Source of the DNA: JALYTZ01 sp036559125
GTDB taxonomy: Bacteria; Vulcanimicrobiota; Vulcanimicrobiia; Vulcanimicrobiales; Vulcanimicrobiaceae
Direction: 5' to 3'
Length of the DNA stretch: 64,000 nt
NCBI GenBank assembly: GCA_036559125.1
Contig: DATBTT010000048.1
Location: 4,259-68,258, forward strand
This document shows positions 1-8,661 of this stretch, in pieces (the stretch's first letter is position 1; each line of letters starts with the position of its first letter). A model generated the notes under the pieces. The model saw nothing but the letters and a program-made list of their open reading frames with translations, had not been told where the DNA came from and searched no databases. The position numbers and the translations under genes are program-made.

Positions 1-203
1 CGTTTCGCGTAGACTTGCGTCATCGAGCGTAGCGCTTCACTGGGTCCATTCTTTGACTAAGGAGCCGCTCGCTCGCAGATGAGTCGTTCGGCATTTCTCG
101 TATGTTCAAGCACATTCGCCCTTCTTATAACAGTATAGGCTTCGACGACATCTTCGACCTACTATAAAAGCTCTGGAAACTGCGTGCTGAAAATGAAATC
201 ACC

Positions 204-1160
204 ATGACGCTTGATACGCCCGGGTTCTGGCCCGCGCTTCCATACGACGAGATCGCGCCGACCCTCGAACATCTGCATCGGCTCGCGCAAATCGGCGCTA
301 AATACACGCTCGACCAACCATTCCATCCGAATTGGGGCAACATCACGCTTTCGATTACGCCGCGAGGCTTTGCCACGCCGACGCTGTGGGCGGGAGATAC
401 CGCGTTCCGGGTCGAGTACGCAATCCTCGACGATCGAGTTACAGTAACGGCGTCGACGGGTCAAATCTCGCTTCCGCTTGCCGCAGGCAGCGTCGCGGAT
501 TTCTATAAGAGATTTGTCGAGGCGGTATCGCAACTGCGAATCGCGGCGCCGCGTACCGTGTTGGAAACGGAGATCGCCGATGCGTTGCATTTCGATACCG
601 ACACGGAGACTCGCCCGTACGACACCGCGGCGGCTCGTAGCGTATGGGCCGCTTTCGCGTGCGCGTCCCGCGCTTTGGATGAGTGGCAAGCGCCGTTTCG
701 CGGACCGTGGCCTCCGGTGGGCATCATGTGGGGCGGTTTCGACTTGTACGCTCCGCGCTATAACGGCCGGCAAATTGCGCCGCCGGGCGATGCGCCGGCA
801 TTTCAGCAAAATGGCATGATGGCTGAGGTGGTCGCGGTTGGCCTAAGCCTTGGTGACCGGCAGTCTCGCGCCGCAAGTTTCTTTGCCTACGTCTCGCCGC
901 CGCCGGAGGGTATCGCGACGGCTAATTTCGGCGTCAGCGGCGCCGCGTATGACGCAAAGGCAGGGCTCGTGAGCCTTCCGTGGGACACCGTCCGCGCTGC
1001 CGAAGATCCGCGCGGGACCGTGGTTAGGTTTGCCGACGCCGTGTACGATGTAGCGGTCAAACTCGGCGGGTGGCCCCCTGACTGGACCGGCACCCGGCAC
1101 GACGGCTGGTACGCGTCGTCGCATTCGCTTTGGGTTGCGGCGGAGCCGCGACAGTTATAG
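204..1160 (+). CDS. DUF5996 family protein
   Basis: A 318-residue soluble protein with no signal peptide or membrane segment. It opens with a Trp-Pro-Ala-Leu-Pro stretch and the long mixed alpha/beta body typical of DUF5996 proteins, a family of unknown biochemical role that is common in actinobacteria, proteobacteria and soil metagenomes. The ATG at 204 places that conserved N-terminus at residues 8-13; only a weak purine run precedes it. The gene is convergent with the NTF2-like gene and their stop codons overlap by 6 bases. The 203 bases before it hold no ORF I would call. Family assignment is fairly secure, function unknown. Confidence 0.8.
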   Translation: MTLDTPGFWPALPYDEIAPTLEHLHRLAQIGAKYTLDQPFHPNWGNITLSITPRGFATPTLWAGDTAFRVEYAILDDRVTVTASTGQISLPLAAGSVADFYKRFVEAVSQLRIAAPRTVLETEIADALHFDTDTETRPYDTAAARSVWAAFACASRALDEWQAPFRGPWPPVGIMWGGFDLYAPRYNGRQIAPPGDAPAFQQNGMMAEVVAVGLSLGDRQSRAASFFAYVSPPPEGIATANFGVSGAAYDAKAGLVSLPWDTVRAAEDPRGTVVRFADAVYDVAVKLGGWPPDWTGTRHDGWYASSHSLWVAAEPRQL

Positions 1161-1625
1161 TCCGAGATCCGATAGGCCGGGGGAATCTACCGGTCGCGGG
1201 CCCCACGGTTCCCATAGAAATTTGCGTTGGTTTTCGTTGATGGGAATATCGTTTATGCTTGCTTCGCGGCGGCGCATCAATCCGCTCGGGTCGAATTCCC
1301 ACTGTTCGTTTCCGTGCGCGCGATACCAGGTGTTCGACTCGTCGTGATATTCGTATTGAAATCGGACCGCGATGCGATTGTCGTGAAACGCCCATAGTTC
1401 TTTGATGAGCCGGTAGTCGAGTTCGCGCGCCCACTTGCGTCGCAGGAATGCGACGATCGCATCCCGCCCCGAAAAGAACTCGGCGCGGTTACGCCAGCGA
1501 CTGTCTTCGGTGTACGCTAGAGAAACGCGCTCGGGATCGCGCGTATTCCAAGCGTCTTCCGCCGTCCGGACTTTCAACACGGCGGTCTCATAGTTAAAGG
1601 GTGGCAGCGGTGGACGACCAGTCAT
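1155..1625 (-). CDS. DUF1348 / NTF2-like (SnoaL-fold) protein
   Basis: A 156-residue protein of the nuclear transport factor 2-like superfamily, DUF1348 branch. Diagnostic features are the N-terminal region ending in WNTRDPE, the YTEDSRWRNR stretch, and a C-terminal part rich in aromatic residues (WRAHGNEQW-like and RREASINDIPI). These cone-shaped domains bind small hydrophobic ligands or act as lyases/isomerases, and this subfamily has no established substrate. It is the last gene of a doxX-VOC-NTF2 operon, 4 bases after the VOC gene, and probably shares its control by the divergent HxlR regulator. Specific function is not inferable. Confidence 0.85.
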   Translation of the reverse strand: MTGRPPLPPFNYETAVLKVRTAEDAWNTRDPERVSLAYTEDSRWRNRAEFFSGRDAIVAFLRRKWARELDYRLIKELWAFHDNRIAVRFQYEYHDESNTWYRAHGNEQWEFDPSGLMRRREASINDIPINENQRKFLWEPWGPRPVDSPGLSDLGL

Positions 1626-1629
1626 CGGT

Positions 1630-2109
1630 CTACTCTTTGTCGAAGGCCGCCTGTAGGCGGGCGATGTCCATTTTGTCCATTTGCAGCATCGCTTTCATGA
1701 CGTTGTTTGTCTTTCGACCGTCGTCGTCGCTCATGAGATCGCCTAAGATGGTAGGCACGATTTGCCAGGTCACGCCGTATTTGTCCGTGAGCCATCCGCA
1801 GCGGCTTTTTTCTCCGCCTTCGGACAACTTTTCCCAAAAGTGGTCAACCTCGCCCTGGGTTTCGCAGTGTACCATAAACGAGATCGCCGGGGAAAACTTG
1901 AATTCCGGGCTGCTACCACCGTTTATTGCCAAGAAGGGTTGTCCGTCGAGGGAAAACGACGCGACCATTACCGATCCCGGACGCCCCGGGCCGGCCTCGC
2001 TGTAGCGCGAAACGTTTTCAACCTTCGAGTTTTTGAAGATCGACATGTAAAAATTCATGGCCTCTTCGGCTTGATTGTCAAACCACAAAAATGGCGTGAT
2101 CCCTTGCAT
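1630..2109 (-). CDS. VOC family protein (PhnB-like)
   Basis: A 159-residue protein of the vicinal oxygen chelate superfamily, PhnB/'3-demethylubiquinone-9 3-methyltransferase domain' type. The start (GITPFLWFDNQAEEAMNFY) and the later GWLTDKYGVTWQIVP block are the family's signatures. The C-terminus carries the usual helix with a run of Met and Lys-Met-Asp residues. Despite the old domain name these are not methyltransferases; most are uncharacterised. The gene lies 1 base after doxX and 4 bases before the NTF2-like gene, so the three are almost certainly cotranscribed. Substrate unknown. Confidence 0.88.
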   Translation of the reverse strand: MQGITPFLWFDNQAEEAMNFYMSIFKNSKVENVSRYSEAGPGRPGSVMVASFSLDGQPFLAINGGSSPEFKFSPAISFMVHCETQGEVDHFWEKLSEGGEKSRCGWLTDKYGVTWQIVPTILGDLMSDDDGRKTNNVMKAMLQMDKMDIARLQAAFDKE

Positions 2110-2110
2110 G

Positions 2111-2491
2111 TTAGTCTACCTTTCGCACAAAGAGAGGCGCAACGTTCGCTCGCACGGACCACGCCACGACGAACCACAGGATGGTCACGATGATCGGTAA
2201 CGGCAAGCCTTGCGGCATCATCGTGATGTGGTACGTCAAGATGTTGAGCAGCTCGCCCGCAAGGAGCACGAGCGCTAAGACGACGTAGCGATTGGCGAGC
2301 AGCATCACGCCTGCGATGACTTGAATGCCCGTAGTGAGATACACATAGTGCGTCTTCATGAGGATGCCGAGAAATATACCCGCATCTCCGGGTATTGGTG
2401 GTTCGGGCAGGAATGCATAGAAACCGTTGAGCCCGAGTATGACGAAGATCAACCCTAAAAGCACGCGAACGACGACCACTGCTATTCTCAT
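2111..2491 (-). CDS. DoxX family membrane protein
   Basis: A 126-residue integral membrane protein with four predicted helices, starting RIAVVVVRVLLGLIFVILG and ending shortly after a long C-terminal hydrophobic segment. I place the start at 2491 because an AAGGAAGG ribosome-binding site lies 7 bases upstream; a longer reading to 2629 adds an arginine-rich leader with no family resemblance. DoxX-type proteins are small membrane proteins linked to redox or thiosulfate chemistry in some species, but the family is broad. First gene of the minus-strand operon with VOC and NTF2-like genes, divergent from the HxlR regulator across about 175 bases. Confidence 0.85.
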   Translation of the reverse strand: MRIAVVVVRVLLGLIFVILGLNGFYAFLPEPPIPGDAGIFLGILMKTHYVYLTTGIQVIAGVMLLANRYVVLALVLLAGELLNILTYHITMMPQGLPLPIIVTILWFVVAWSVRANVAPLFVRKVD

Positions 2492-2665
2492 ACGCCGGCC
2501 TTCCTTTCGTTGCCGGTCGCGGACCAAACCACTGACTCTTGCATCCTCGAACCTCCCAGTAACTAGTTGCGCGAGCAAGTCTCGCGCCGGTATGGGCGTT
2601 ATTCTAAATCGTTCACTTCTAAAAAGCAAGTACTATGCAAGATAGCAAGGCTGTGATAGAGTTGG

Positions 2666-3310
2666 ATGGTGGCTACCCGTGCCTACGGGCAATATTGCGG
2701 CTTCGCTCGCGCGATCGAGTTGATCGGCGAGCGCTGGGCCATGCTCCTCATTCGCGACCTGCTCGTTGGGCCCAAGCGCTTCACCGATCTTCAGCGCGGC
2801 CTACCGAAAATCCCAAGCAACGTCCTTACTACGCGCCTGAAAGAACTCGAAGAAAGCGGCATCGTCCGCCGGCGCGCCCAGCCTCGCCCTGCAGGCGGGA
2901 TCGCGTACGAGTTGACCGAGGACGGGCAAGATCTCGAAAAAGCGGTGATCGCGCTCGGCCGATGGGGCGCTAAGCACCTCGACGACGTGCGACCCGATGA
3001 AATCGTCACCGATGATTCGATGGCGATGGCGTTGCGCACGACGTTTCGCCCCGAGGCGGCTGCAAGGGACGACATTGCGTTCGAGCTACGCCTTGGCGAG
3101 GTCGTGGTGAATGCGAAGGTCCGTAAAGGCACGATCGTTGTCGGAAGAGGTCCGCTGCCCGCGCCCGACCTCGTCATCGAATCAGGGCCCGCCATCCGCG
3201 CGCTCATGGCCGGCGAAATCACGCCGAAACAAGCACTGAAAGACGGCACGATACACGTGCGAGGAAAGCGGGCGCTGCTCGATCGCTTCGTCGCGATCTT
3301 CAGGATTTAG
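2666..3310 (+). CDS. HxlR-type winged-helix regulator fused to an SCP2-like domain
   Basis: A 214-residue transcription regulator. Residues 10-105 form the HxlR winged helix: the CGFARAIELIGERWAML start, LLIRDLLVGPKRFTDLQRGL, and the recognition-helix segment IPSNVLTTRLKELEESGIV. Residues 120-214 resemble a sterol-carrier-protein-2-like sensing domain (ending with an ALLDRFVAIFRI helix). HxlR proteins usually respond to oxidative or electrophile stress, and the C-terminal domain could bind a lipid-like ligand. It is divergent from the doxX-VOC-NTF2 operon, its most likely target. GTG at 2669 is an alternative start. Confidence 0.88.
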   Translation: MVATRAYGQYCGFARAIELIGERWAMLLIRDLLVGPKRFTDLQRGLPKIPSNVLTTRLKELEESGIVRRRAQPRPAGGIAYELTEDGQDLEKAVIALGRWGAKHLDDVRPDEIVTDDSMAMALRTTFRPEAAARDDIAFELRLGEVVVNAKVRKGTIVVGRGPLPAPDLVIESGPAIRALMAGEITPKQALKDGTIHVRGKRALLDRFVAIFRI

Positions 3311-3332
3311 ACGAACGCGCGCCACGCACGTG

Positions 3333-3385
3333 CTTCGACAAGCTCAGCATGACGGCGCAAACCCGTCACCCTGAGCCTGTCGAAG
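3333..3385. repeat. REP-like inverted repeat between convergent genes
   Basis: Two 23-base arms (3333-3355 and 3363-3385) pair at 20 of 23 positions across a 7-base loop. The right arm contains the core CACCCTGAGCCTGTCGAAG, the left arm its degenerate complement. It lies between the stops of the HxlR regulator and the DEAD-box helicase, so it could fold as a bidirectional terminator or mRNA end. The same core recurs at 31844, 38023, 59065 and 60825. Confidence 0.8.
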
Positions 3386-3390
3386 GGTGG

Positions 3391-5103
3391 TTATTTTCCG
3401 CGATCGAGGCGCGCGGATACTTTCTTGCCGCGGATGGTCGTGCCGCGTAGCGCTTTGATGATACCGTCGGCAGCCGCTGTGGGCACCTCGACGAGGGAAA
3501 ACTTGTCGGCCACGTCGATGGAACCTATTTCTCGCGAATCGATGCGCGCTTCGTTCGCAATGGCGCCGACGAGATCGGCCGGTCGCACGCCGGCGTTGCG
3601 CCCTAGTCCGACGTAGATTTTCGTAATGTCTTGCGAGCCCGCGCGGTGACGCGCCGGTGCGGAATGCGCGCGCTCTTTCGGAACTAAAAACGTCGCGACC
3701 GTCGGAATGTCGGCGGCGTCTTTTTCAGCACCGTCGCGCCCCTGATCTGCGAGCTTCACCGCGGCGGCGGCTAGATCGATGATATCGTGTTCGGCGGCTA
3801 GCGATTCAACGACGAGCCGATATTTTTCGAGACCTCCGCCGTCGATGGCGTCCTTGAGCGCAGAACGCGTTAGTTCCAAGCGCCGGGCGCGCAGATCGTG
3901 CACGGTCGGCACGGACTCTATCGAAATCTTACGTTTGGTATGTTGCTCGATGTTGCGCAGCAACCGATGCTCGCGTGCCTCGGCCAGCGTGATGGCGACG
4001 CCTTCGCGCCCGGCGCGGCCCGTGCGTCCGATGCGATGAACGTACGCGTCCGGCGACGACGGGACGTCGAAATTGACGACGTGCGAGAGATGCTCGATGT
4101 CGAGTCCGCGTGCGGCCACGTCGGTGGCGACGAGAATTTCCGAAACGCCTTCTCTGAAGCGGCGCAGCACGCGGTCGCGCTGTTCTTGCGAGAGCCCACC
4201 GTGAATCGCCTCGGCCTGGTATCCGCGTCCGCCGAGCGTTTCGGTCAGCTCGTCGACTTCGGTTCGCGTCCGGCAAAAGATGATCGCCGACGTCGGCGCC
4301 TCCATGTCGATGACGCGAGCGAGCGCGGCGGTTTTGTGCGCGCGCTGCACCACGTAGGCTACCTCGCGAATACGCGGTTTCTTGCCGGGCGCCGCCGTTT
4401 CGTTCGCGATGGTCACCTGCACGGGCTGGCGCAGATAGCGTTTGGAAATGGCGCGAATGCGCGGCGCCAACGTCGCCGAAAATAGCGCCGTCTGCCGCTC
4501 GACCGGGACGGCGGCAACGATTGCTTCGAGCTCGTCGGCAAATCCCATATCCAGCATCTCGTCGGCTTCGTCCAGCACGAGAAATTCAACGGTTCCAAGT
4601 TCGAGCGTTCCGCGACGTATGTGATCGAGCGCGCGCCCGGGCGTGGCGACGATCACGTCGACGCCGCGTCGCAACGCGCGCAATTGTTGCGACAGCGATT
4701 GGCCACCGTAAATCGGCAGAACGCTTACTTCGAGCAGACGGCCGTAGCGATGCACCGCCTCCGCAACCTGCATCGCAAGCTCGCGCGTCGGGACCAAAAT
4801 AAGCGCGCGCACCGCATGCGTCTCGTGCTTTGCGGTGCCTATATGGTGGAGCAGCGGTAATGCGAACGCGGCCGTCTTGCCGGTACCGGTCGCAGCCTGT
4901 CCGAGAACGTCGCGCCGCTCGAGGAGCGGCGGAATGGCCTCGCGCTGGATGGCCGTAGGCTCTTCATAGCCCAGCGCGGTCGCTGCGCTGACCAGCCCCG
5001 CAAGCAGGCCCAGCCCGCCGAAGCCCTCGCTAGCTAGCTGAGGAGCTGCGCCACGATCTTCATTAGTTATCACGATTTCGAGTGATTCGCTCTCGCCCGC
5101 CAC
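3391..5103 (-). CDS. DEAD-box ATP-dependent RNA helicase (CsdA/DeaD-like)
   Basis: A 570-residue helicase. In order: ATGTGKTAA (motif I), PTRELA (Ia), TPGR (Ib), LDEADEMLD (II, DEAD), SAT (III), then the second RecA domain with ARGLDIE and HRIGRTGRAGREG (VI). The last ~80 residues (KIYVGLGRNAGVRPADLVGAI onward) are a DbpA/CsdA-type RNA-binding domain found in helicases for ribosome assembly and cold adaptation. The start is a GTG at 5103 with a poor ribosome site. It is convergent with the HxlR gene across the inverted repeat and divergent from the HD-GYP fusion gene. Orthology to CsdA rather than RhlE/DbpA is not proven. Confidence 0.93.
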   Translation of the reverse strand: MAGESESLEIVITNEDRGAAPQLASEGFGGLGLLAGLVSAATALGYEEPTAIQREAIPPLLERRDVLGQAATGTGKTAAFALPLLHHIGTAKHETHAVRALILVPTRELAMQVAEAVHRYGRLLEVSVLPIYGGQSLSQQLRALRRGVDVIVATPGRALDHIRRGTLELGTVEFLVLDEADEMLDMGFADELEAIVAAVPVERQTALFSATLAPRIRAISKRYLRQPVQVTIANETAAPGKKPRIREVAYVVQRAHKTAALARVIDMEAPTSAIIFCRTRTEVDELTETLGGRGYQAEAIHGGLSQEQRDRVLRRFREGVSEILVATDVAARGLDIEHLSHVVNFDVPSSPDAYVHRIGRTGRAGREGVAITLAEAREHRLLRNIEQHTKRKISIESVPTVHDLRARRLELTRSALKDAIDGGGLEKYRLVVESLAAEHDIIDLAAAAVKLADQGRDGAEKDAADIPTVATFLVPKERAHSAPARHRAGSQDITKIYVGLGRNAGVRPADLVGAIANEARIDSREIGSIDVADKFSLVEVPTAAADGIIKALRGTTIRGKKVSARLDRGK

Positions 5104-5191
5104 TTAGCCGTTTACGCCTTTTCACGAATTTGACAATTCGGAAATCGCGGTTCGCTGGTCCGCCGCTTCCACTCTAAGCTACACTACCTGC

Positions 5192-8100
5192 ATGGATGCG
5201 CTGGGAGAATGGAATCTCCGCGCACGGGGGTCCGCGGACGCATCGCTTATCGCACGCCCGCGGCTCGTGCAATCGATTCGCGACGCGATGCTTTTTAGAG
5301 TCGCGCTATTACGCGCGCCCGTCGGATATGGGAAAACCATCGCGCTCGACGAGACGTTTCGTGGATGGACGCAGCCCCTCGTGCGGTTCGACTGCAGCGG
5401 GCACACCGATTCTCTGTGCGCGTTCGTGCGCGATCTATCCGAGGCTCTTTCAACGCTGAGTCCGAGCGCGCGTCTGTCGTTCGCGGGCGCGTACGAACGC
5501 GCGATCGAGTCGACGACGTGCGAACAGAACCTGTCGGCGTGGCTGGTGGAGCATCTACGAGGCCTCGGCGCGACCATCGTCATCGACCAGCTTCATTTTG
5601 CGGCCAACGTGCCGGGCGTCGCCGCGTTCCTCGCGCGCGTGGTGGAAATGACCGGCGACGAGGTTCGGTGGGTTTTCGCGTCCCGCACCGATTTCGATCT
5701 GCCCGTTCCGCGCTGGCTTGCGGATCGTCTCATGGATTTGCCGGTCGACGCGGCCGCGATGCAATTCGACATGGCCGAGGCGGCGCGGGCCGCGCGCAAC
5801 GTCGGAGCCAAGCTGTCGCAGGAAACGCTGCGCGACGTCTTAGATGCGAACGAAGGCTGGCCGACGGGCGTGATGTTTGCGTTGCGTTGGCGTGCTGCAA
5901 ACCCGGGAGTAACGCAGGACGCGATCGGCGGCGCCTCTGCGTACGACGCCCTCGCGAAGAGCGTCTTGGCGCAACGGTCGCAACGCGAAAGCGCGTTTCT
6001 GCAAGCGACGTGCTTGCTGCCGAGCATGGACGCCGCCGTCTGCGCGGCCGCGGGCTGGGACGGCGCCGGCGAATTAATCGCAGGAATGGAGGCCGATGCC
6101 GGCTTTATCTTCGTAAGCTCCGGCAGTAGCTGGCGCTATCACGACCGGTTCGCCGAATGCCTCGTCGCGCGACTGCGCGAACAGGGCGCCGATTCGTTCG
6201 CGGCGGCGGCCCGCGCGACGATCGCTGCGCTCGAGAAGGTTGGAGAACCCCGCGAAGCGCTTCGCATTGCGACGAAATACTGCGTTCCCGACCAAATCGA
6301 ACGTTTGTTGGACCGGCACGGGTTGCAGATGATCGCGCGCGGCGATGCGCATATCGTGAAAGCCGCGCTCGAAACGACGGACGTCGACGAAGCCGAATGC
6401 TCCGGAATCACACTCGCGCTCAAAGCGTTGTTCGAATCGCGCTCCGGGCGCTTCGACACGTCGGAGGCGTGGTTCCAGCTTGCAATGGCTCGCGTCGAGG
6501 AACCGGTTCTTCGCGCCGAAGTGGCGTATCTGTACGGCTGCGATCTTCAGCAGCGCCGCCGTCGCGATTCGGTTGAAATTCTCGCGCCGTACGCCGCGCT
6601 TGACGGCTTGCCGGTGCAACTTCGCGTGTCGCTACTGTCGACCTTGGCTCAAGGCCATCTGTTGTGCGGCAACTACGAGCTGGCAAATGCGTGCGTGAGC
6701 GAAGCGTTAGCCGCCGGGAAGAAGGTGCGTGACAAAGGAGCGTTAGCGAAACTCCACGTCCGCGCGGCGTATGTCGCGCTGTATTCCGGCAATCGCGTTC
6801 GCTCCAAGACGCTGGCTTTACGAGCGGCTCGTCATGGCGAAAGCGGCGGCGACTACCACGTCGCCTGCGGTTCGTACAGCATTTTGTACGCGCTCGCAGC
6901 CGACGCCGACGAGCCCGCGCGTTGTCTGGAGTTTCTCGCGCGCATTCGCGAGAACGGCGCGAAATGCGGCGATCCCCGATGGCAACTCTACGCCCTAATG
7001 GGAGCGTACGAACTCGAAGTCGAGCGCTGCGAGATCGACGCGGTGGCGTTGCTGCGGGCAGGACTCAAAGCTTTCGACGTACACTACGCGACGCTCGATT
7101 CGATGGAGGCATTGTTGCCCTCGCAGGCTCTGGAGCTTACGTGGAAGGGCAACTTTACCGATGCGCACCGTCTGCTGGCCCCGAGCGCGCGTCAACAAGT
7201 CGAACCGGATCGCCAGGGATTGCGGTGGGCCGAGGTCGCGCTCTACGCGGCCGCTGCGGGACGCAAAAACGACGCGTCCGCGGCCGTGCGTTCGGTTCGC
7301 GCGGCTCTGAAAACGGCTGCGCCATCGGTGCGCGCGCGACGGGCGGAAATCCTCGCGTGTCTGGCGGTGCGATTGCTGGGCCGGACCCGAACGGCGGCAA
7401 GGCTTTTGGACGCCATCGCCGCGCAGCCGCCGCTTTCGCCGCGCCTTTCCGCCTTGACGGTCGCGGTACGCGAGTTGTGCCGCCGGCTCGACGGTGAATC
7501 GAATCGGCGGGAATTGACAGACGCGATGAGTGCACTGGTCGCGCTGGAAGCCGGCGGGCTCTCGCGGATGCTGCTCGCCATTCCGGGCGCTTGTGTCGCG
7601 CAAACCGCGCGTTACCGATCCGGCATCGCAAAGACGCTCGATTCCGATCGCGCCGATTGCGCCGCACACTTGTTGGAACGATCCGTCGCACCGGAAGAGC
7701 GTTCGATCGGCGTGCATCTCGCGACCGACGCGTTCGTAGAGCGACTCGTCGAATTTCTCGACGATCGTCGAACGAGCGAATTCGCGGCGTGGCTGGATGG
7801 GTTTCTGGATCGGTATGCCGACCTTGGTCCCGTCCGAGAAATCGTCTCGCACGGACCGGCGGCACTCGGCGAGTTTTTTGCCGAACGCGTGGCCGATCGC
7901 GCGGGTTACGGCGACGCATTGCGCGCGCTCGATCCGCTCGTTCACGCCGCCACGCTACGTCCCCGTCGCAACGACGCCGGTCCTGAGGTTGAGATTCTCG
8001 ACGAAATCGATGCGGCGCTCAACGATCTGCTTTTCAAACTCGACCGTGCGGATCCGTTGACCGCCGAACACTCGCGAGCGGTCGCATCGTGGTCCGCGCG

Positions 8101-8557
8101 GCTGGCGCGCAAATTCGGCCTGGCCCCCGAAGAAATTACGTTCGCGTCGCGATGCGGTTTGATTCACGACATCGGCAAGATGACCACTCCCGCGGAAATA
8201 CTCACGGCGCCGCGCGCGCTCGACGAGCGCGAGTGGAAGATCATGCGCAATCACGCGGCGACGGGCGAGCGAATCGTGCGAACCGTCCCCCTGCTCGCGC
8301 ATTTGGCTCCGGCCGTGCGCAGTCATCACGAGCGTCTCGACGGCAGGGGCTATCCCGACCAGATCGTCGGAAGCGGCATTCCTTTTGTAGCCCGGCTCGT
8401 TTCCGTCGCGGATTGCTTCAATGCGATGATCGGCCGGCGGCCATACCGTAGGCCAATGTCCCCATACGTCGCTCTGGACGAGCTCGAACGGCATCGAAAC
8501 GACCAGTTCGATCCCGAACTGGTGCAGGCCATGATCGAGGTGGTGGCCGGCAAATAG
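5192..8557 (+). CDS. MalT-like STAND NTPase with TPR-type repeats and C-terminal HD-GYP phosphodiesterase domain
   Basis: A 1121-residue cytoplasmic protein with an unusual architecture. Residues 20-330 form an NTPase of the MalT/LuxR-type STAND class, with Walker A GYGKT at 45-49 and a VIDQLHF-like Walker B. Residues ~350-900 are alanine-rich alpha-helical repeats of TPR type. Where MalT-type regulators carry a LuxR DNA-binding helix-turn-helix, this one ends in an HD-GYP domain: HD at 992-993, HH at 1045-1046, GYP at 1053-1055. HD-GYP enzymes usually hydrolyse cyclic di-GMP, so the NTPase/TPR part may act as sensor. The DVFDAL motif of the family is DCFNAM here. It stands alone, divergent from the helicase. 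Confidence 0.9.
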   Translation: MDALGEWNLRARGSADASLIARPRLVQSIRDAMLFRVALLRAPVGYGKTIALDETFRGWTQPLVRFDCSGHTDSLCAFVRDLSEALSTLSPSARLSFAGAYERAIESTTCEQNLSAWLVEHLRGLGATIVIDQLHFAANVPGVAAFLARVVEMTGDEVRWVFASRTDFDLPVPRWLADRLMDLPVDAAAMQFDMAEAARAARNVGAKLSQETLRDVLDANEGWPTGVMFALRWRAANPGVTQDAIGGASAYDALAKSVLAQRSQRESAFLQATCLLPSMDAAVCAAAGWDGAGELIAGMEADAGFIFVSSGSSWRYHDRFAECLVARLREQGADSFAAAARATIAALEKVGEPREALRIATKYCVPDQIERLLDRHGLQMIARGDAHIVKAALETTDVDEAECSGITLALKALFESRSGRFDTSEAWFQLAMARVEEPVLRAEVAYLYGCDLQQRRRRDSVEILAPYAALDGLPVQLRVSLLSTLAQGHLLCGNYELANACVSEALAAGKKVRDKGALAKLHVRAAYVALYSGNRVRSKTLALRAARHGESGGDYHVACGSYSILYALAADADEPARCLEFLARIRENGAKCGDPRWQLYALMGAYELEVERCEIDAVALLRAGLKAFDVHYATLDSMEALLPSQALELTWKGNFTDAHRLLAPSARQQVEPDRQGLRWAEVALYAAAAGRKNDASAAVRSVRAALKTAAPSVRARRAEILACLAVRLLGRTRTAARLLDAIAAQPPLSPRLSALTVAVRELCRRLDGESNRRELTDAMSALVALEAGGLSRMLLAIPGACVAQTARYRSGIAKTLDSDRADCAAHLLERSVAPEERSIGVHLATDAFVERLVEFLDDRRTSEFAAWLDGFLDRYADLGPVREIVSHGPAALGEFFAERVADRAGYGDALRALDPLVHAATLRPRRNDAGPEVEILDEIDAALNDLLFKLDRADPLTAEHSRAVASWSARLARKFGLAPEEITFASRCGLIHDIGKMTTPAEILTAPRALDEREWKIMRNHAATGERIVRTVPLLAHLAPAVRSHHERLDGRGYPDQIVGSGIPFVARLVSVADCFNAMIGRRPYRRPMSPYVALDELERHRNDQFDPELVQAMIEVVAGK

Positions 8558-8661
8558 GCCACAATCACTACGAACGTATGAAGTAAATGAGCTATCGACT
8601 GCGCGAATAGCCACCAAGCGGGCGAATGGTACACGGAAGATCGACGAAAGGGAATTCGAAA

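Noticed and set aside
1..203. Partial gene at the left edge
   Set aside because: All three plus-strand frames hit stops within 90 bases, and no family resemblance is seen.
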